Shown here: positions 1 to 6,435 of the stretch, one piece after another
Layout: every line of letters begins with the position of its first letter
How positions within the stretch are numbered: the first letter of the stretch is position 1
Assembly: GCA_001771055.1 (NCBI GenBank)
Contig: MESS01000093.1
Location: forward strand, 305 to 6,739
Reading direction: 5' to 3'
From: Caldithrix sp. RBG_13_44_9
Lineage (GTDB): Bacteria; Calditrichota; Calditrichia; RBG-13-44-9
DNA: 6,435 nt
The notes under the pieces: model-generated
Seen by the model: only the letters and a program-made list of their open reading frames with translations
Databases searched by the model: none
What the model was told of the DNA's origin: nothing
Program-made: the position numbers and the translations under genes

Positions 1-1
1 A

Positions 2-2605
2 GAACCGGATAACTGGCGGGAAATTATTCCGGCTTTCCGGAAAAGCACTCAGATCGTTCGGGAACTATCAGAGAAACAACAGGTGAGCCAGAAATTTTAC
101 GATGAGACCGCTCAACTGATCTCTTCATTTGTCAGCCAGATGAAAGGTAAGACTGACCTGCCACCTAAAGCGGCTGCACCCGCTCCTTCGATCCGGGAAG
201 ATGAAGCGAAAAAACTACCCAGTGAGCAGATGCTGCAGATCTTCATCCTGGAAGCCCGCGAATATGCCGAAGACGTGAATTTTATTCTGATGAAACTGGA
301 AAAAACTCCTGAGGATCCGGAACTGGCTGAACAGCTCATGCGGATGCTTCACACCCTCAAAGGCTCCTCTTCGATGGTCTACCAGGAGCCGCTGGAGAAA
401 TTATTTCATTACAGTGAAACTCTGGTGGAGAACTTGCAGAAACAGGGACAATCCTTTACGGCTGACAACATCGATCTGCTCTTTGCGATGGTGGATGAAG
501 TAGAATTCATGCTCACTTCTCTGGCAGATCATAAAAAGTTAAAGACCCAAAATTATGAGCAGCTGCTGGAAAGACTGCAGTCATTGCAGGGTGCCGAGGC
601 AGTTATTGAGAAAGCAGTGACGCCCGAAAAAGCCGAACCGGAACCCATTCTGCCTGATGAATATGTGACAGTGACCGATGAGATTGAGACGACACCTGCC
701 AGAACCCCGGATACTCACATCCGGATGCAAGTGAAACAGATGGATCAGCTGCTGAATGAGGCGGCGGAGTTAGTGATCAATAATAATCAATTCAAAACCC
801 AGATTGACCGTTTCAAGAATTTCCTCCCGCGGCTGGATCTGGAGAAGAAGAACTTGCAAACAGTACTCGGACAGCTCGATAAAATCGTGCACGAACAGGA
901 CCGGATTCTGCTACTGGTAAAATCCGGATCGCAGAGTATTCCGACCATCGAAGAATCACAAAAAGTGTATTTTGATAATGTAAAAAGGGTGGTAGAGCAT
1001 CTGCAAAAATTCCAGACCAATTTTACCCAGGCGCTGCAGGGAATAAAAGATTCCGGTAAATTTTATGATGAACAGCTGCAGAAAATCTCCCGCCTGAGCA
1101 ATCAAATTCATGATGAGATCATTCAGGCCAGGCTGGTTCCCATCAGCATTTTGCTGCAGCGATTCCATCGACCACTACGCGATATTGCCCGGAAATTCGG
1201 CAAGAAGATTAAACTCTTTATCGAAGGGGAGAGTACTGAAATTGACCGGGTGATGGCTGAAGAATTATATGAGCCCATGCTGCATATTCTCAGGAATGCC
1301 ATTGACCATGGAATAGAGCCACCAGAGCAGCGCCGGAAGGCTGGAAAAGCCGAGGAAGGACTGATAAAGATCTCGGCGGTGCAGGAACGGAACACTATCA
1401 GTATCTCGGTGGAAGATGACGGCCGGGGAATTGATGTGGACGCGATTCGCAGAAGGGTGGTAGAATTAAAACTGCTTACTCCGGAACTGGCCGATAAACG
1501 GACTACCCAGGAGATGTATGAATTTTTAATGTATCCAGGTTTTTCAACCGCGGCCCAGTTGAGTTCCCTGAGCGGCCGGGGAATAGGTCTGGATGTGGTA
1601 CGCAATCAGGTGCAAAAGCTGAAAGGTGATCTGCGAATCTATTCGCAGATTGGAAAATTCAGCCGTTTCACGATCAGGGTGCCTATTTCCATCACCGTGA
1701 TCCAGTCGATCCTGGTGGAAATAAATAAAAATCTCTATGCCATTCCCCTGATGCAGGTGGAAGAGACTCTCTCAATCGGCCCGGAAAATCTGATCCTGAA
1801 AGAAAGCGGTTTTGTCATCCGTCAACGAGGAAGTGAGATTCCGGTCATTAAAATGTCAGACCTGATGACTCTGGCCAGATCCGGGGAACAGTCTGCCAGC
1901 CGGGCATCCGGTTATCCCATTATCATCGTACAGGATGAGGGTAGGAAAGCGGCCTTACTGGTAGATAAGATCTTGCACCGCGAAGAAATTCTGATTAAAT
2001 CGCTGGGGCAGATTTTACAGCGGGTAAAATTTGTAATGGGCGGTTCGATTTTAGCGGATGGACGGGTGGTACTGGTGCTTGACGTTCCCCAGATTGTTTT
2101 CAGCACTCTGAGACTGAAAGAGAAGGATGTGGCTCTGAAGATGGAAGATGTGAAGCGGCTGGAAGAGGAAGTTATTCTCTCCCGGAAACCCGTGAAGGAA
2201 TCAGTCGTCGAAAAGCGCCGGATAAGAGGCCGTAAACCGCTGGTGCTGGTAGTGGATGATTCCTTGAGTGTGCGTAAATTTTTGTCCGGAATGCTGTCCA
2301 AACATGGTTATGAAGTCGAAGTAGCCAAGAGCGGATCGGCTGCCATGGAATGGCTCAATCAGAAAGAATTTGATTTAATGATTACTGATTTAGAGATGCC
2401 GCAGATATCCGGATATGAATTAATTGAACAAATTCGCTCTGATGCCCGCTGGGAAAAATTACCGGTGATTGTCCTCACCGGCCGGGCCAGCAAACAGATT
2501 GAGCAGCATATCACCCGGCTCGGTGCCAATGAATTTGTGGTTAAACCCTTTAAGGAATCCGACCTGCTGGAGAAACTCGGTCAATATATTGATTATCGGA
2601 TGTAA
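2..2605 (+). CDS. cheA: CheA-type hybrid chemotaxis histidine kinase with C-terminal receiver domain (5' end beyond window)
   Basis: This is a cytoplasmic chemosensory histidine kinase that autophosphorylates on its HPt histidine and passes phosphate to receiver domains. Numbering below starts at the GTG at 83 (840 aa). The HPt (P1) domain spans about 45-150, with phospho-acceptor H90 in LHTLKGSSS. A Pro/Glu-rich linker covers 170-210 and no CheY-binding P2 domain is evident. A long helical dimerisation region runs 213-378. The HATPase core has an N box at 401-412 (HILRNAIDHGIE), DDGRGID at 445-451, an F box near PGFSTA (485-490) and SGRGIGLDVV at 497-506. A CheW-like P5 domain covers about 535-675. 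The receiver spans about 719-838, with D725/D726, phospho-acceptor D769, T799 and K821. All key residues are intact. The frame stays open upstream of the GTG to base 2, its codon use matches the gene body, and the GTG has no good ribosome binding site. The gene therefore probably starts outside the window; an internal GTG start at 83 is the alternative. The chemosensory class is inferred from the long dimerisation region, which resembles PilL/ChpA/FrzE-type kinases. Confidence 0.93.
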   Translation, partial: EPDNWREIIPAFRKSTQIVRELSEKQQVSQKFYDETAQLISSFVSQMKGKTDLPPKAAAPAPSIREDEAKKLPSEQMLQIFILEAREYAEDVNFILMKLEKTPEDPELAEQLMRMLHTLKGSSSMVYQEPLEKLFHYSETLVENLQKQGQSFTADNIDLLFAMVDEVEFMLTSLADHKKLKTQNYEQLLERLQSLQGAEAVIEKAVTPEKAEPEPILPDEYVTVTDEIETTPARTPDTHIRMQVKQMDQLLNEAAELVINNNQFKTQIDRFKNFLPRLDLEKKNLQTVLGQLDKIVHEQDRILLLVKSGSQSIPTIEESQKVYFDNVKRVVEHLQKFQTNFTQALQGIKDSGKFYDEQLQKISRLSNQIHDEIIQARLVPISILLQRFHRPLRDIARKFGKKIKLFIEGESTEIDRVMAEELYEPMLHILRNAIDHGIEPPEQRRKAGKAEEGLIKISAVQERNTISISVEDDGRGIDVDAIRRRVVELKLLTPELADKRTTQEMYEFLMYPGFSTAAQLSSLSGRGIGLDVVRNQVQKLKGDLRIYSQIGKFSRFTIRVPISITVIQSILVEINKNLYAIPLMQVEETLSIGPENLILKESGFVIRQRGSEIPVIKMSDLMTLARSGEQSASRASGYPIIIVQDEGRKAALLVDKILHREEILIKSLGQILQRVKFVMGGSILADGRVVLVLDVPQIVFSTLRLKEKDVALKMEDVKRLEEEVILSRKPVKESVVEKRRIRGRKPLVLVVDDSLSVRKFLSGMLSKHGYEVEVAKSGSAAMEWLNQKEFDLMITDLEMPQISGYELIEQIRSDARWEKLPVIVLTGRASKQIEQHITRLGANEFVVKPFKESDLLEKLGQYIDYRM

Positions 2606-2666
2606 CAATTATTTCGAGTATTTAAAATCAGTGAAAAAGAACGGCTCTTTCCTACACCAAAGTGAA

Positions 2667-4106
2667 ATGATAAAAACTTTAATTTTTATATTATTTATTC
2701 TGTCATTTTCTGATCTGGCAGCTCAAAAATATTTTTCTGGTGAAATTTCGCGAAACACCCGCTGGCAAGGCGAAATCTTTATTGACGGAGATGTGACTGT
2801 TCCCCAGGGAGTGATTCTTACTATTGAAGGCGGCACCCGGATTTTTTTCAAACCCAAGTCCGATGTTCTTAAGTCCGGTAAAGATAAAGAGCGTGCCGAA
2901 CTCATTATCAACGGAATGATCCTGGCCAAAAGTAATTCCATGAGCTCGCCCATTATCTTTACCTCTGAATCTAAAAAACCGCAGATGAATGACTGGTATG
3001 GAATCACCATTAAAAATTTTTATGATCAGTCTTTTTTACAGAATTGTATCATCGAATTTGCCTACAAAGGCATCATCTGCTATGGGAGTGCTCCGATTAT
3101 CTCCGGCGGTGAAATAAGGTTTAATCATAATTCCGGTATAAGCTGTGAAGTTAAAGCCGCTCCGATCATCAGCAACCTGCTGTTGATGGGAAATGGTTTT
3201 GCCGGAATTAATTCCGAACTGGCCTCTAATCCCATTGTCAGCGGTTGTACCATCTCCGATAATTATTATGGAGTGATTGTCTTCAGCCGTTCTGCTCCGG
3301 ATCTGGGAACTGTACCACTGGACGAGACAAAGAGCAAGGGCCAGAATCGACTTTCCAACAATTTTGAGTTTGATGTCTACAATCATTCCAATAATCCGGT
3401 CCATGCTCAGAATAATATCTGGACTTCCACTAATGCAAGGGGAATCCCCAACGTCATTTATGATAAATTGGATAATCCGGCCTATGGAGATGTGATCTAT
3501 CTGCCGATCTTTACCGAAAGCCGGCCGGTAGTTCAACCGCCAGTAGTTATTGCAGCTGCTCAATCGGAACCTGCTCTGGATGCTGGTAGTACTTCCCAAA
3601 ACCAGGCCTCAGTTATACCCCCGGCTCCGGTAGCTGAGGATACGGCCGCAGCAATCGCCCAGCAGACTTTCTCGGACAGCATTCCACCTTTGCTCACAAC
3701 TCTGAGCGAATCTTCAGGGCAAAACGAAGAACAGGTTTCTACTGAAACTGCTCTGGCTTATAACGAACCTCCTCTGCCTGCTCCGGCAGAACCAGTGATC
3801 CAGGAACCGATTCTGGAAGCTTTCCTCGATTCAGGAAAACGGGAGTATGTCCGGAAAGTTCAGCCGGAATATCCCAAGATCTATTTACAGACTGGTACCC
3901 AGGGTGATGTACTGGTGGAAGTCATCATCGATCGGCAGGGGAATATTGAGGATCTGCGGGTGCTACGGTCTGATGGTGATTTGTTTACCGACGCTTCGCT
4001 CTCGGCTTTGAAAAAATTTCTCTATAAACCCGGTCAAATGAGCGGCAAACCGGTTAAGTACAAGGTGATTGAGCGCTTCCGTTTTAAGTTGAAAAACTCC
4101 CAATGA
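2667..4106 (+). CDS. Secreted right-handed beta-helix protein with C-terminal TonB domain
   Basis: The predicted protein has 479 aa. Residues 1-20 form a Sec-type signal: K3, a hydrophobic stretch at 4-14, then a plausible cleavage after LAA before Q20. Residues about 30-285 are a parallel beta-helix. They open with an IDGDVTVPQGVILTIEGG segment typical of such caps and have regular coils beginning at SAPIIS (141), AAPIIS (164), SNPIVS (187) and SAPDLG (209), 22-23 residues apart. They close with AQNNIW (247-252) and DNPAYGDVIYLP (269-280), the usual ending of this family. Residues 286-385 are a Pro/Ala/Glu-rich linker. Residues about 388-475 are a TonB C-terminal domain: VQPEYPKIYLQTGTQGDV, then IDRQGNIEDL, SALKKFLYKPG and GKPV. 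The protein is probably periplasmic; its partner is unknown. The ATG at 2667 was chosen because it places the signal peptide at the N-terminus and avoids overlap with the kinase gene. A GTG at 2631 would add 12 residues and cannot be excluded. The stop overlaps the next start. Confidence 0.9.
   Translation: MIKTLIFILFILSFSDLAAQKYFSGEISRNTRWQGEIFIDGDVTVPQGVILTIEGGTRIFFKPKSDVLKSGKDKERAELIINGMILAKSNSMSSPIIFTSESKKPQMNDWYGITIKNFYDQSFLQNCIIEFAYKGIICYGSAPIISGGEIRFNHNSGISCEVKAAPIISNLLLMGNGFAGINSELASNPIVSGCTISDNYYGVIVFSRSAPDLGTVPLDETKSKGQNRLSNNFEFDVYNHSNNPVHAQNNIWTSTNARGIPNVIYDKLDNPAYGDVIYLPIFTESRPVVQPPVVIAAAQSEPALDAGSTSQNQASVIPPAPVAEDTAAAIAQQTFSDSIPPLLTTLSESSGQNEEQVSTETALAYNEPPLPAPAEPVIQEPILEAFLDSGKREYVRKVQPEYPKIYLQTGTQGDVLVEVIIDRQGNIEDLRVLRSDGDLFTDASLSALKKFLYKPGQMSGKPVKYKVIERFRFKLKNSQ
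3087..3299 (+). repeat. Diverged 22-23-residue beta-helix coil repeats (protein level)
   Basis: Within the beta-helix protein, the reading frame repeats a pattern of (S/A)-(A/N)-P-(I/D)-(I/V/L)-(S/G) at residues 141, 164, 187 and 209, so the turn prolines (143, 166, 189, 211) are 23, 23 and 22 residues apart. Each unit then carries an N- and G-rich segment (NHNSGI, GNGFAGI, DNYYGV). This is the expected period of one rung of a right-handed parallel beta-helix. The DNA itself is diverged, so this is an old protein repeat, not a recent tandem duplication. Confidence 0.75.
4103..4106 (+). other. ATGA stop/start overlap
   Basis: The bases ATGA serve as the start codon of the deoxynucleoside kinase (4103-4105) and the stop codon of the beta-helix/TonB gene (TGA, 4104-4106). 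With no evident Shine-Dalgarno sequence before it, the kinase start probably depends on ribosomes terminating on the upstream gene. It also supports both genes being on one transcript. Confidence 0.8.
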
Positions 4107-4735
4107 AAATTAAAAAGAAGAAAAATTACTTGATCGGTATTGCCGGAAATATCGGAGTAGGCAAGACCACCCTTACCCGCAATCTGGCCGAACGACTGAA
4201 GTGGAAGCCCTTCTATGAGAGTGTGATCGATAATCCCTATCTGGATGATTTCTATCGTGAAATGCGGCGCTGGAGTTTTAACCTTCAGATTTATTTTCTG
4301 GCTCACCGCTTCCGCTCCCAGAAAGAAATTGCCGATCTTGGTCAGCCGGCTATCCAGGACCGCACTATTTACGAGGATGTGGAGATTTTTGCCAAATCCC
4401 TGTATGAACAGGGCTACATGTCCGAAAGGGATTACCAGACTTACCGCCAGTTGTTCAATGATATGATCTATTTTCTTCCGCAGCCCGATCTGATTATCTA
4501 TCTGAAATCATCGGTAAAAACTTTGCTGCAGCGGATTAAATCCCGGGGACGTGATTTTGAAAAATCCATTTCTCCAGACTATCTGGAGTATCTCAACCTG
4601 GCTTATGAAAAATGGATGAAGGAAGCCAAGGAAAAATTCAATATATTTACTGTCAATGCCGATGAGATCGATTTTTTGAAACACAATGATAAATTTGAGC
4701 AACTGGTGTCCACCATCCGTGAATACTGCCCGTAA
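4103..4735 (+). CDS. Deoxynucleoside kinase (dNK / deoxyadenosine-deoxyguanosine kinase family)
   Basis: This cytoplasmic enzyme transfers phosphate from a nucleoside triphosphate to the 5'-OH of a deoxyribonucleoside, the first step of deoxynucleotide salvage. At 210 aa it has the normal family length. A basic N-terminus (KIKKKK) precedes the P-loop GNIGVGKTT (15-23). E39 in the YESVIDNPYL segment is the likely catalytic base region. FNLQIYFLAHRF (59-70) matches the substrate-binding helix, with Q62 at the position that contacts the base. The DRTIYED motif (86-92) supplies D86 and R87. PDLIIYL (128-134) is the conserved strand before the lid, and the Arg-rich lid RIKSRGR spans 144-150. No essential residue looks missing. 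Substrate preference (dA/dG, dC or T) cannot be fixed from these motifs alone, so no gene symbol is given. The ATG lies in an ATGA overlap with the upstream stop and has no clear ribosome binding site, which suggests translational coupling. Confidence 0.92.
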   Translation: MKIKKKKNYLIGIAGNIGVGKTTLTRNLAERLKWKPFYESVIDNPYLDDFYREMRRWSFNLQIYFLAHRFRSQKEIADLGQPAIQDRTIYEDVEIFAKSLYEQGYMSERDYQTYRQLFNDMIYFLPQPDLIIYLKSSVKTLLQRIKSRGRDFEKSISPDYLEYLNLAYEKWMKEAKEKFNIFTVNADEIDFLKHNDKFEQLVSTIREYCP

Positions 4736-6065
4736 ACCGCACCTGCTTTTTCTCAGCTACTATTTTCCACCCATGGGAGGAGGGGGAGTTCAACGCATCC
4801 TGAAATTTTTAAAGTTCTGGGATTATGACCAGTTCGAGGTTTCAGTCCTCACCGTTAAATCCAGTTTTTTTTATGCTGAAGACCGTTCTTTAGAACAGGA
4901 TCTCCCGCCGCCGCCGGTGGTACATCGCAGCGGCAGCCTGGATCCGTTCCGCCTGCTCTTTATTCTGCAGAAAATTTTTAAATCGCCGGGAAAGGTGAAG
5001 TCCGAAGTCAGTCAGGAAAGCGGAGGATTGGTGCGGAAACTGGCAAACTATATTTTTCTTCCGGACAGCCGTATTTTGTGGCTGCCTTTTGCAGTCCTGA
5101 AAATATGGAAAATTAGCAAAAGAAAACCGGTTGATCTGTTGATTGCTACCATGCCTCCTTTCAGCACTGGTTTGGTGGCCAGAACCGCTGGTAAATTTTT
5201 TGGGATCCCCTATCTGCTGGATTTCCGGGATGCCTGGACGGGTAATCCGTATCTTCCGGAGTTAATCCGGCTTCATCAGAAAGCCCAGAATGTTCTGGAA
5301 GAAAAAACGGTAAGCCAGTCAGCGGGTTGTGTTTTTGTTAATTCCGCCCTGCGGGATTATTATGCTGCAAAAATTGCAGCTCTGAAAAATATTCCTTCTA
5401 CTGTGATCAGGAACGGTTATGATCCGGATGACTTCCGGATGGTCACGCCGGAAGCGGCATCCGGTACTGAAAAATTTTTCCGGATCGGCATCATGGGAAC
5501 GGTGTATTCCCAGGGAAACGCACCATTGCCGCTATTGAATGCAATTAAAGTTTTGCATCAGGAAGAACCTGAGTTGGTCGGAAAACTGCAGCTGGTTTTT
5601 ATCGGGAAATGGTCTGGTAAATTTTTAAAAATGATTAAGGGACATCCACATAGCCAGCAAATCTCCCTGGTAAATTACCTGCCGCACCAGCAGGCACTGG
5701 CTTATGCAAAAAATCTGGATGCGCTGGCGTTGGCGGTGCAGGGAGATATAGAGGGGAGTGAACAGGTAACACCGGGAAGGATCTATGAGTATCTTTTTCT
5801 CCGGAAACCGATTCTGGCAATGTGTTCACCGGAAGGTGATCTGGCTAAGCTCATCAGGGAATGCCAGGCCGGTGAGGCTGTAGACTATGTGAATAAAAGG
5901 GAAGTTGTCAACATTCTTAAAAAATGGTTGAGGGATCCTGCGGCCGTAAAAGCTGATTATACGTTTCAAAATATTGACCGATTTCACCGCCGGCAATTGA
6001 CGGAAGAGATGATGAAGTTTATAAGGCGGTTCCTGCCATCAGAGATCCGCAAAATCGAGAACTGA
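4719..6065 (+). CDS. GT4-like glycosyltransferase (GT-B fold)
   Basis: The protein has 448 aa from the GTG at 4719 and is probably a cytoplasmic or membrane-associated glycosyltransferase that moves a sugar from an activated donor during polysaccharide or glycoconjugate synthesis. The N-terminal acceptor domain starts with LLFLSYYFPPMGGGGVQR (9-26), a glycine-rich loop typical of GT4-like enzymes, and includes LLDFRDAW (166-173). NGYDPDDF (232-239) marks the junction to the C-terminal donor-binding domain, which begins at IGIMGTVY (256-263). The sugar-nucleotide site is the TPGRIYEYLFLRKPILA segment (351-367), where E357 fits the second Glu of the EX7E motif; the first Glu position is less clear. 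No membrane segment is obvious, though residues 110-130 are hydrophobic and aromatic. An in-frame ATG at 4686 would add 11 residues without family resemblance and lengthen the overlap with the kinase from 17 to 50 bases, so the GTG is preferred; neither has a good ribosome binding site. The donor sugar and acceptor are unknown. Confidence 0.88.
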   Translation: MNTARKPHLLFLSYYFPPMGGGGVQRILKFLKFWDYDQFEVSVLTVKSSFFYAEDRSLEQDLPPPPVVHRSGSLDPFRLLFILQKIFKSPGKVKSEVSQESGGLVRKLANYIFLPDSRILWLPFAVLKIWKISKRKPVDLLIATMPPFSTGLVARTAGKFFGIPYLLDFRDAWTGNPYLPELIRLHQKAQNVLEEKTVSQSAGCVFVNSALRDYYAAKIAALKNIPSTVIRNGYDPDDFRMVTPEAASGTEKFFRIGIMGTVYSQGNAPLPLLNAIKVLHQEEPELVGKLQLVFIGKWSGKFLKMIKGHPHSQQISLVNYLPHQQALAYAKNLDALALAVQGDIEGSEQVTPGRIYEYLFLRKPILAMCSPEGDLAKLIRECQAGEAVDYVNKREVVNILKKWLRDPAAVKADYTFQNIDRFHRRQLTEEMMKFIRRFLPSEIRKIEN

Positions 6066-6084
6066 CCCTAAAACTCTGGTCAGT
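6061..6084. terminator. Candidate bidirectional terminator between convergent genes
   Basis: ACTGACC (6061-6067) and GGTCAGT (6078-6084) are perfect 7-base inverted complements around a 10-base loop. The left arm contains the glycosyltransferase stop (TGA, 6063-6065) and the right arm the complement of the lyase stop (TCA, 6080-6082). On the + strand a run of seven T (6099-6105) follows, but 14 bases after the stem, further than in a classical intrinsic terminator. On the - strand only a short TTTT lies beyond the stem. The position between two convergent stops favours a terminator; the short stem and displaced T-run argue for caution. Confidence 0.4.
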
Positions 6085-6435
6085 CAAGAGTTCCAATCTT
6101 TTTTTCCACTTTTTCCAGAATTACATTTGACCGCACCAAATCCACCGCTGCCGAAATGTGCGGATACAGCGGCTGATCAGATGAAATAAATGGAATTTTT
6201 TTACGCAGCTCCTGGTAGGCTGTCGCCGTACCGCTACCGAAAAGGGATTCCGGTTTATTTTTTCCCCATTTCTGCTTGCGGAAGTCCAAAGCCTGGCCAG
6301 CATATAAAAGTTCAATGGCCACTATTTTCTGGACGTTCTGCAAAATAGCCGAGGCTTTGCGGGCGGCAATCGGTGCCATGCTGACATGATCTTCCTGGTT
6401 TTCGCAGGTAGGGATGGAATCGATACTGGCAGGAT
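6080..6435 (-). CDS. hutH: Histidine/aromatic amino acid ammonia-lyase, C-terminal part (5' end beyond window)
   Basis: Only the last 117 residues are present, of about 500 in the family; the gene runs off the right edge. The segment reads ASIDSIPTCENQEDHVSM and then APIAARKA, which is the conserved NQEDHVS signature of the HAL/PAL/TAL family. The catalytic region includes the Glu of NQEDH, which bacterial histidine lyases share. It continues with IVAIELLYAGQALDFR, the helical core typical of HutH, then a GSGTATAYQELRKKIPF stretch and a closing DQPLYPHISAAVDLV helix. The family removes ammonia from histidine to give urocanate, using an MIO cofactor formed from Ala-Ser-Gly; the MIO triad and the residue that selects His, Phe or Tyr lie outside the window. 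HutH is the most likely identity, but a tyrosine ammonia-lyase or aminomutase cannot be excluded. The M at 6379 is an internal residue, not the start. The gene converges with the glycosyltransferase, with 14 bases between stops. Confidence 0.88.
   Translation of the reverse strand, partial: PASIDSIPTCENQEDHVSMAPIAARKASAILQNVQKIVAIELLYAGQALDFRKQKWGKNKPESLFGSGTATAYQELRKKIPFISSDQPLYPHISAAVDLVRSNVILEKVEKKIGTLD

Noticed and set aside
1123..1605. 160-residue open frame on the - strand inside the kinase gene
   Set aside because: It is antisense to the HATPase core, Ser/Arg-rich and without recognisable domains; a shadow of the strongly supported + strand gene.
2589..2628. Possible promoter: TTGATT with TATTTA or TAAAAT downstream
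   Set aside because: The spacing between TTGATT and TATTTA is 24 bases, too long for a sigma-70 promoter, and TAAAAT has no matching -35 box. An AT-rich gap alone is not enough.
2636..2650. Small hairpin AAAGA-ACGGC-TCTTT in the gap after the kinase gene
   Set aside because: The stem is only five pairs, mostly A-T, with no T-run after it; too weak for a terminator and easily due to chance.
2469..2666. N-terminal extension of the beta-helix/TonB frame back to an ATG inside the kinase gene
   Set aside because: It would overlap the kinase receiver domain by 137 bases, adds residues without family resemblance, and would bury the signal peptide 66 residues into the protein.
3036..3599. 187-residue open frame on the - strand inside the beta-helix gene
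   Set aside because: Its Ile/Gly/Asp-rich content mirrors the coil repeats of the real gene, and it has no domain or start context of its own.
6121..6315. Second - strand open frame within the lyase gene
   Set aside because: It is out of frame with the clear HutH-like sequence and has no independent support.
1..6435. CRISPR arrays, tRNA/rRNA genes, insertion sequences, attachment sites
   Set aside because: No direct repeat arrays, cloverleaf-like sequences, transposase motifs or terminal inverted repeats were seen; nearly every base is inside a recognised coding region.

Overview
The window holds five protein-coding genes and almost no free DNA. Four lie on the + strand in a tight left-to-right run. 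The fifth enters from the right edge on the - strand and converges on them. The + strand genes are: a CheA-type hybrid histidine kinase/response regulator cut by the left edge; a secreted right-handed beta-helix protein ending in a TonB C-terminal domain; a deoxynucleoside kinase; and a GT4-like glycosyltransferase. The - strand gene is the C-terminal quarter of an aromatic amino acid (probably histidine) ammonia-lyase.

Organism: a Gram-negative bacterium, because a TonB C-terminal domain implies an outer membrane and periplasm. Base composition is moderate, near 47% GC by eye. None of the three internal starts has a clear Shine-Dalgarno sequence. The dNK-type deoxynucleoside kinase, the beta-helix protein with a D-N-P...G.V.y.P closing motif and the YFPP.GGGGVQR glycosyltransferase are the kind of genes seen in FCB-group lineages (Bacteroidota, Ignavibacteria, Calditrichota/KSB1-like). 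This placement is inference from style; no marker gene is present.

Layout: the kinase reading frame is open from base 2 to its stop at 2603-2605, so its true N-terminus probably lies outside the window. A 61-base gap follows. The beta-helix/TonB gene (2667-4106) overlaps the kinase gene for deoxynucleosides (4103-4735) by four bases (ATGA), and that gene overlaps the glycosyltransferase (4719-6065). These overlaps suggest co-transcription and translational coupling. Only 14 bases separate the glycosyltransferase stop from the lyase stop. A perfect 7-bp inverted repeat (6061-6084) contains both stop codons and is a candidate shared terminator.

How they work together: there is no obvious common pathway. 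The kinase belongs to a chemosensory pathway, with a long dimerisation region like those of pilus- or gliding-type systems. The beta-helix/TonB protein acts in the periplasm, the deoxynucleoside kinase in nucleotide salvage, the glycosyltransferase in envelope polysaccharide or glycoconjugate synthesis, and the lyase in amino acid breakdown. The most unusual item is the beta-helix plus TonB-domain architecture behind a signal peptide. I did not find convincing evidence of a wholly new multi-gene system.
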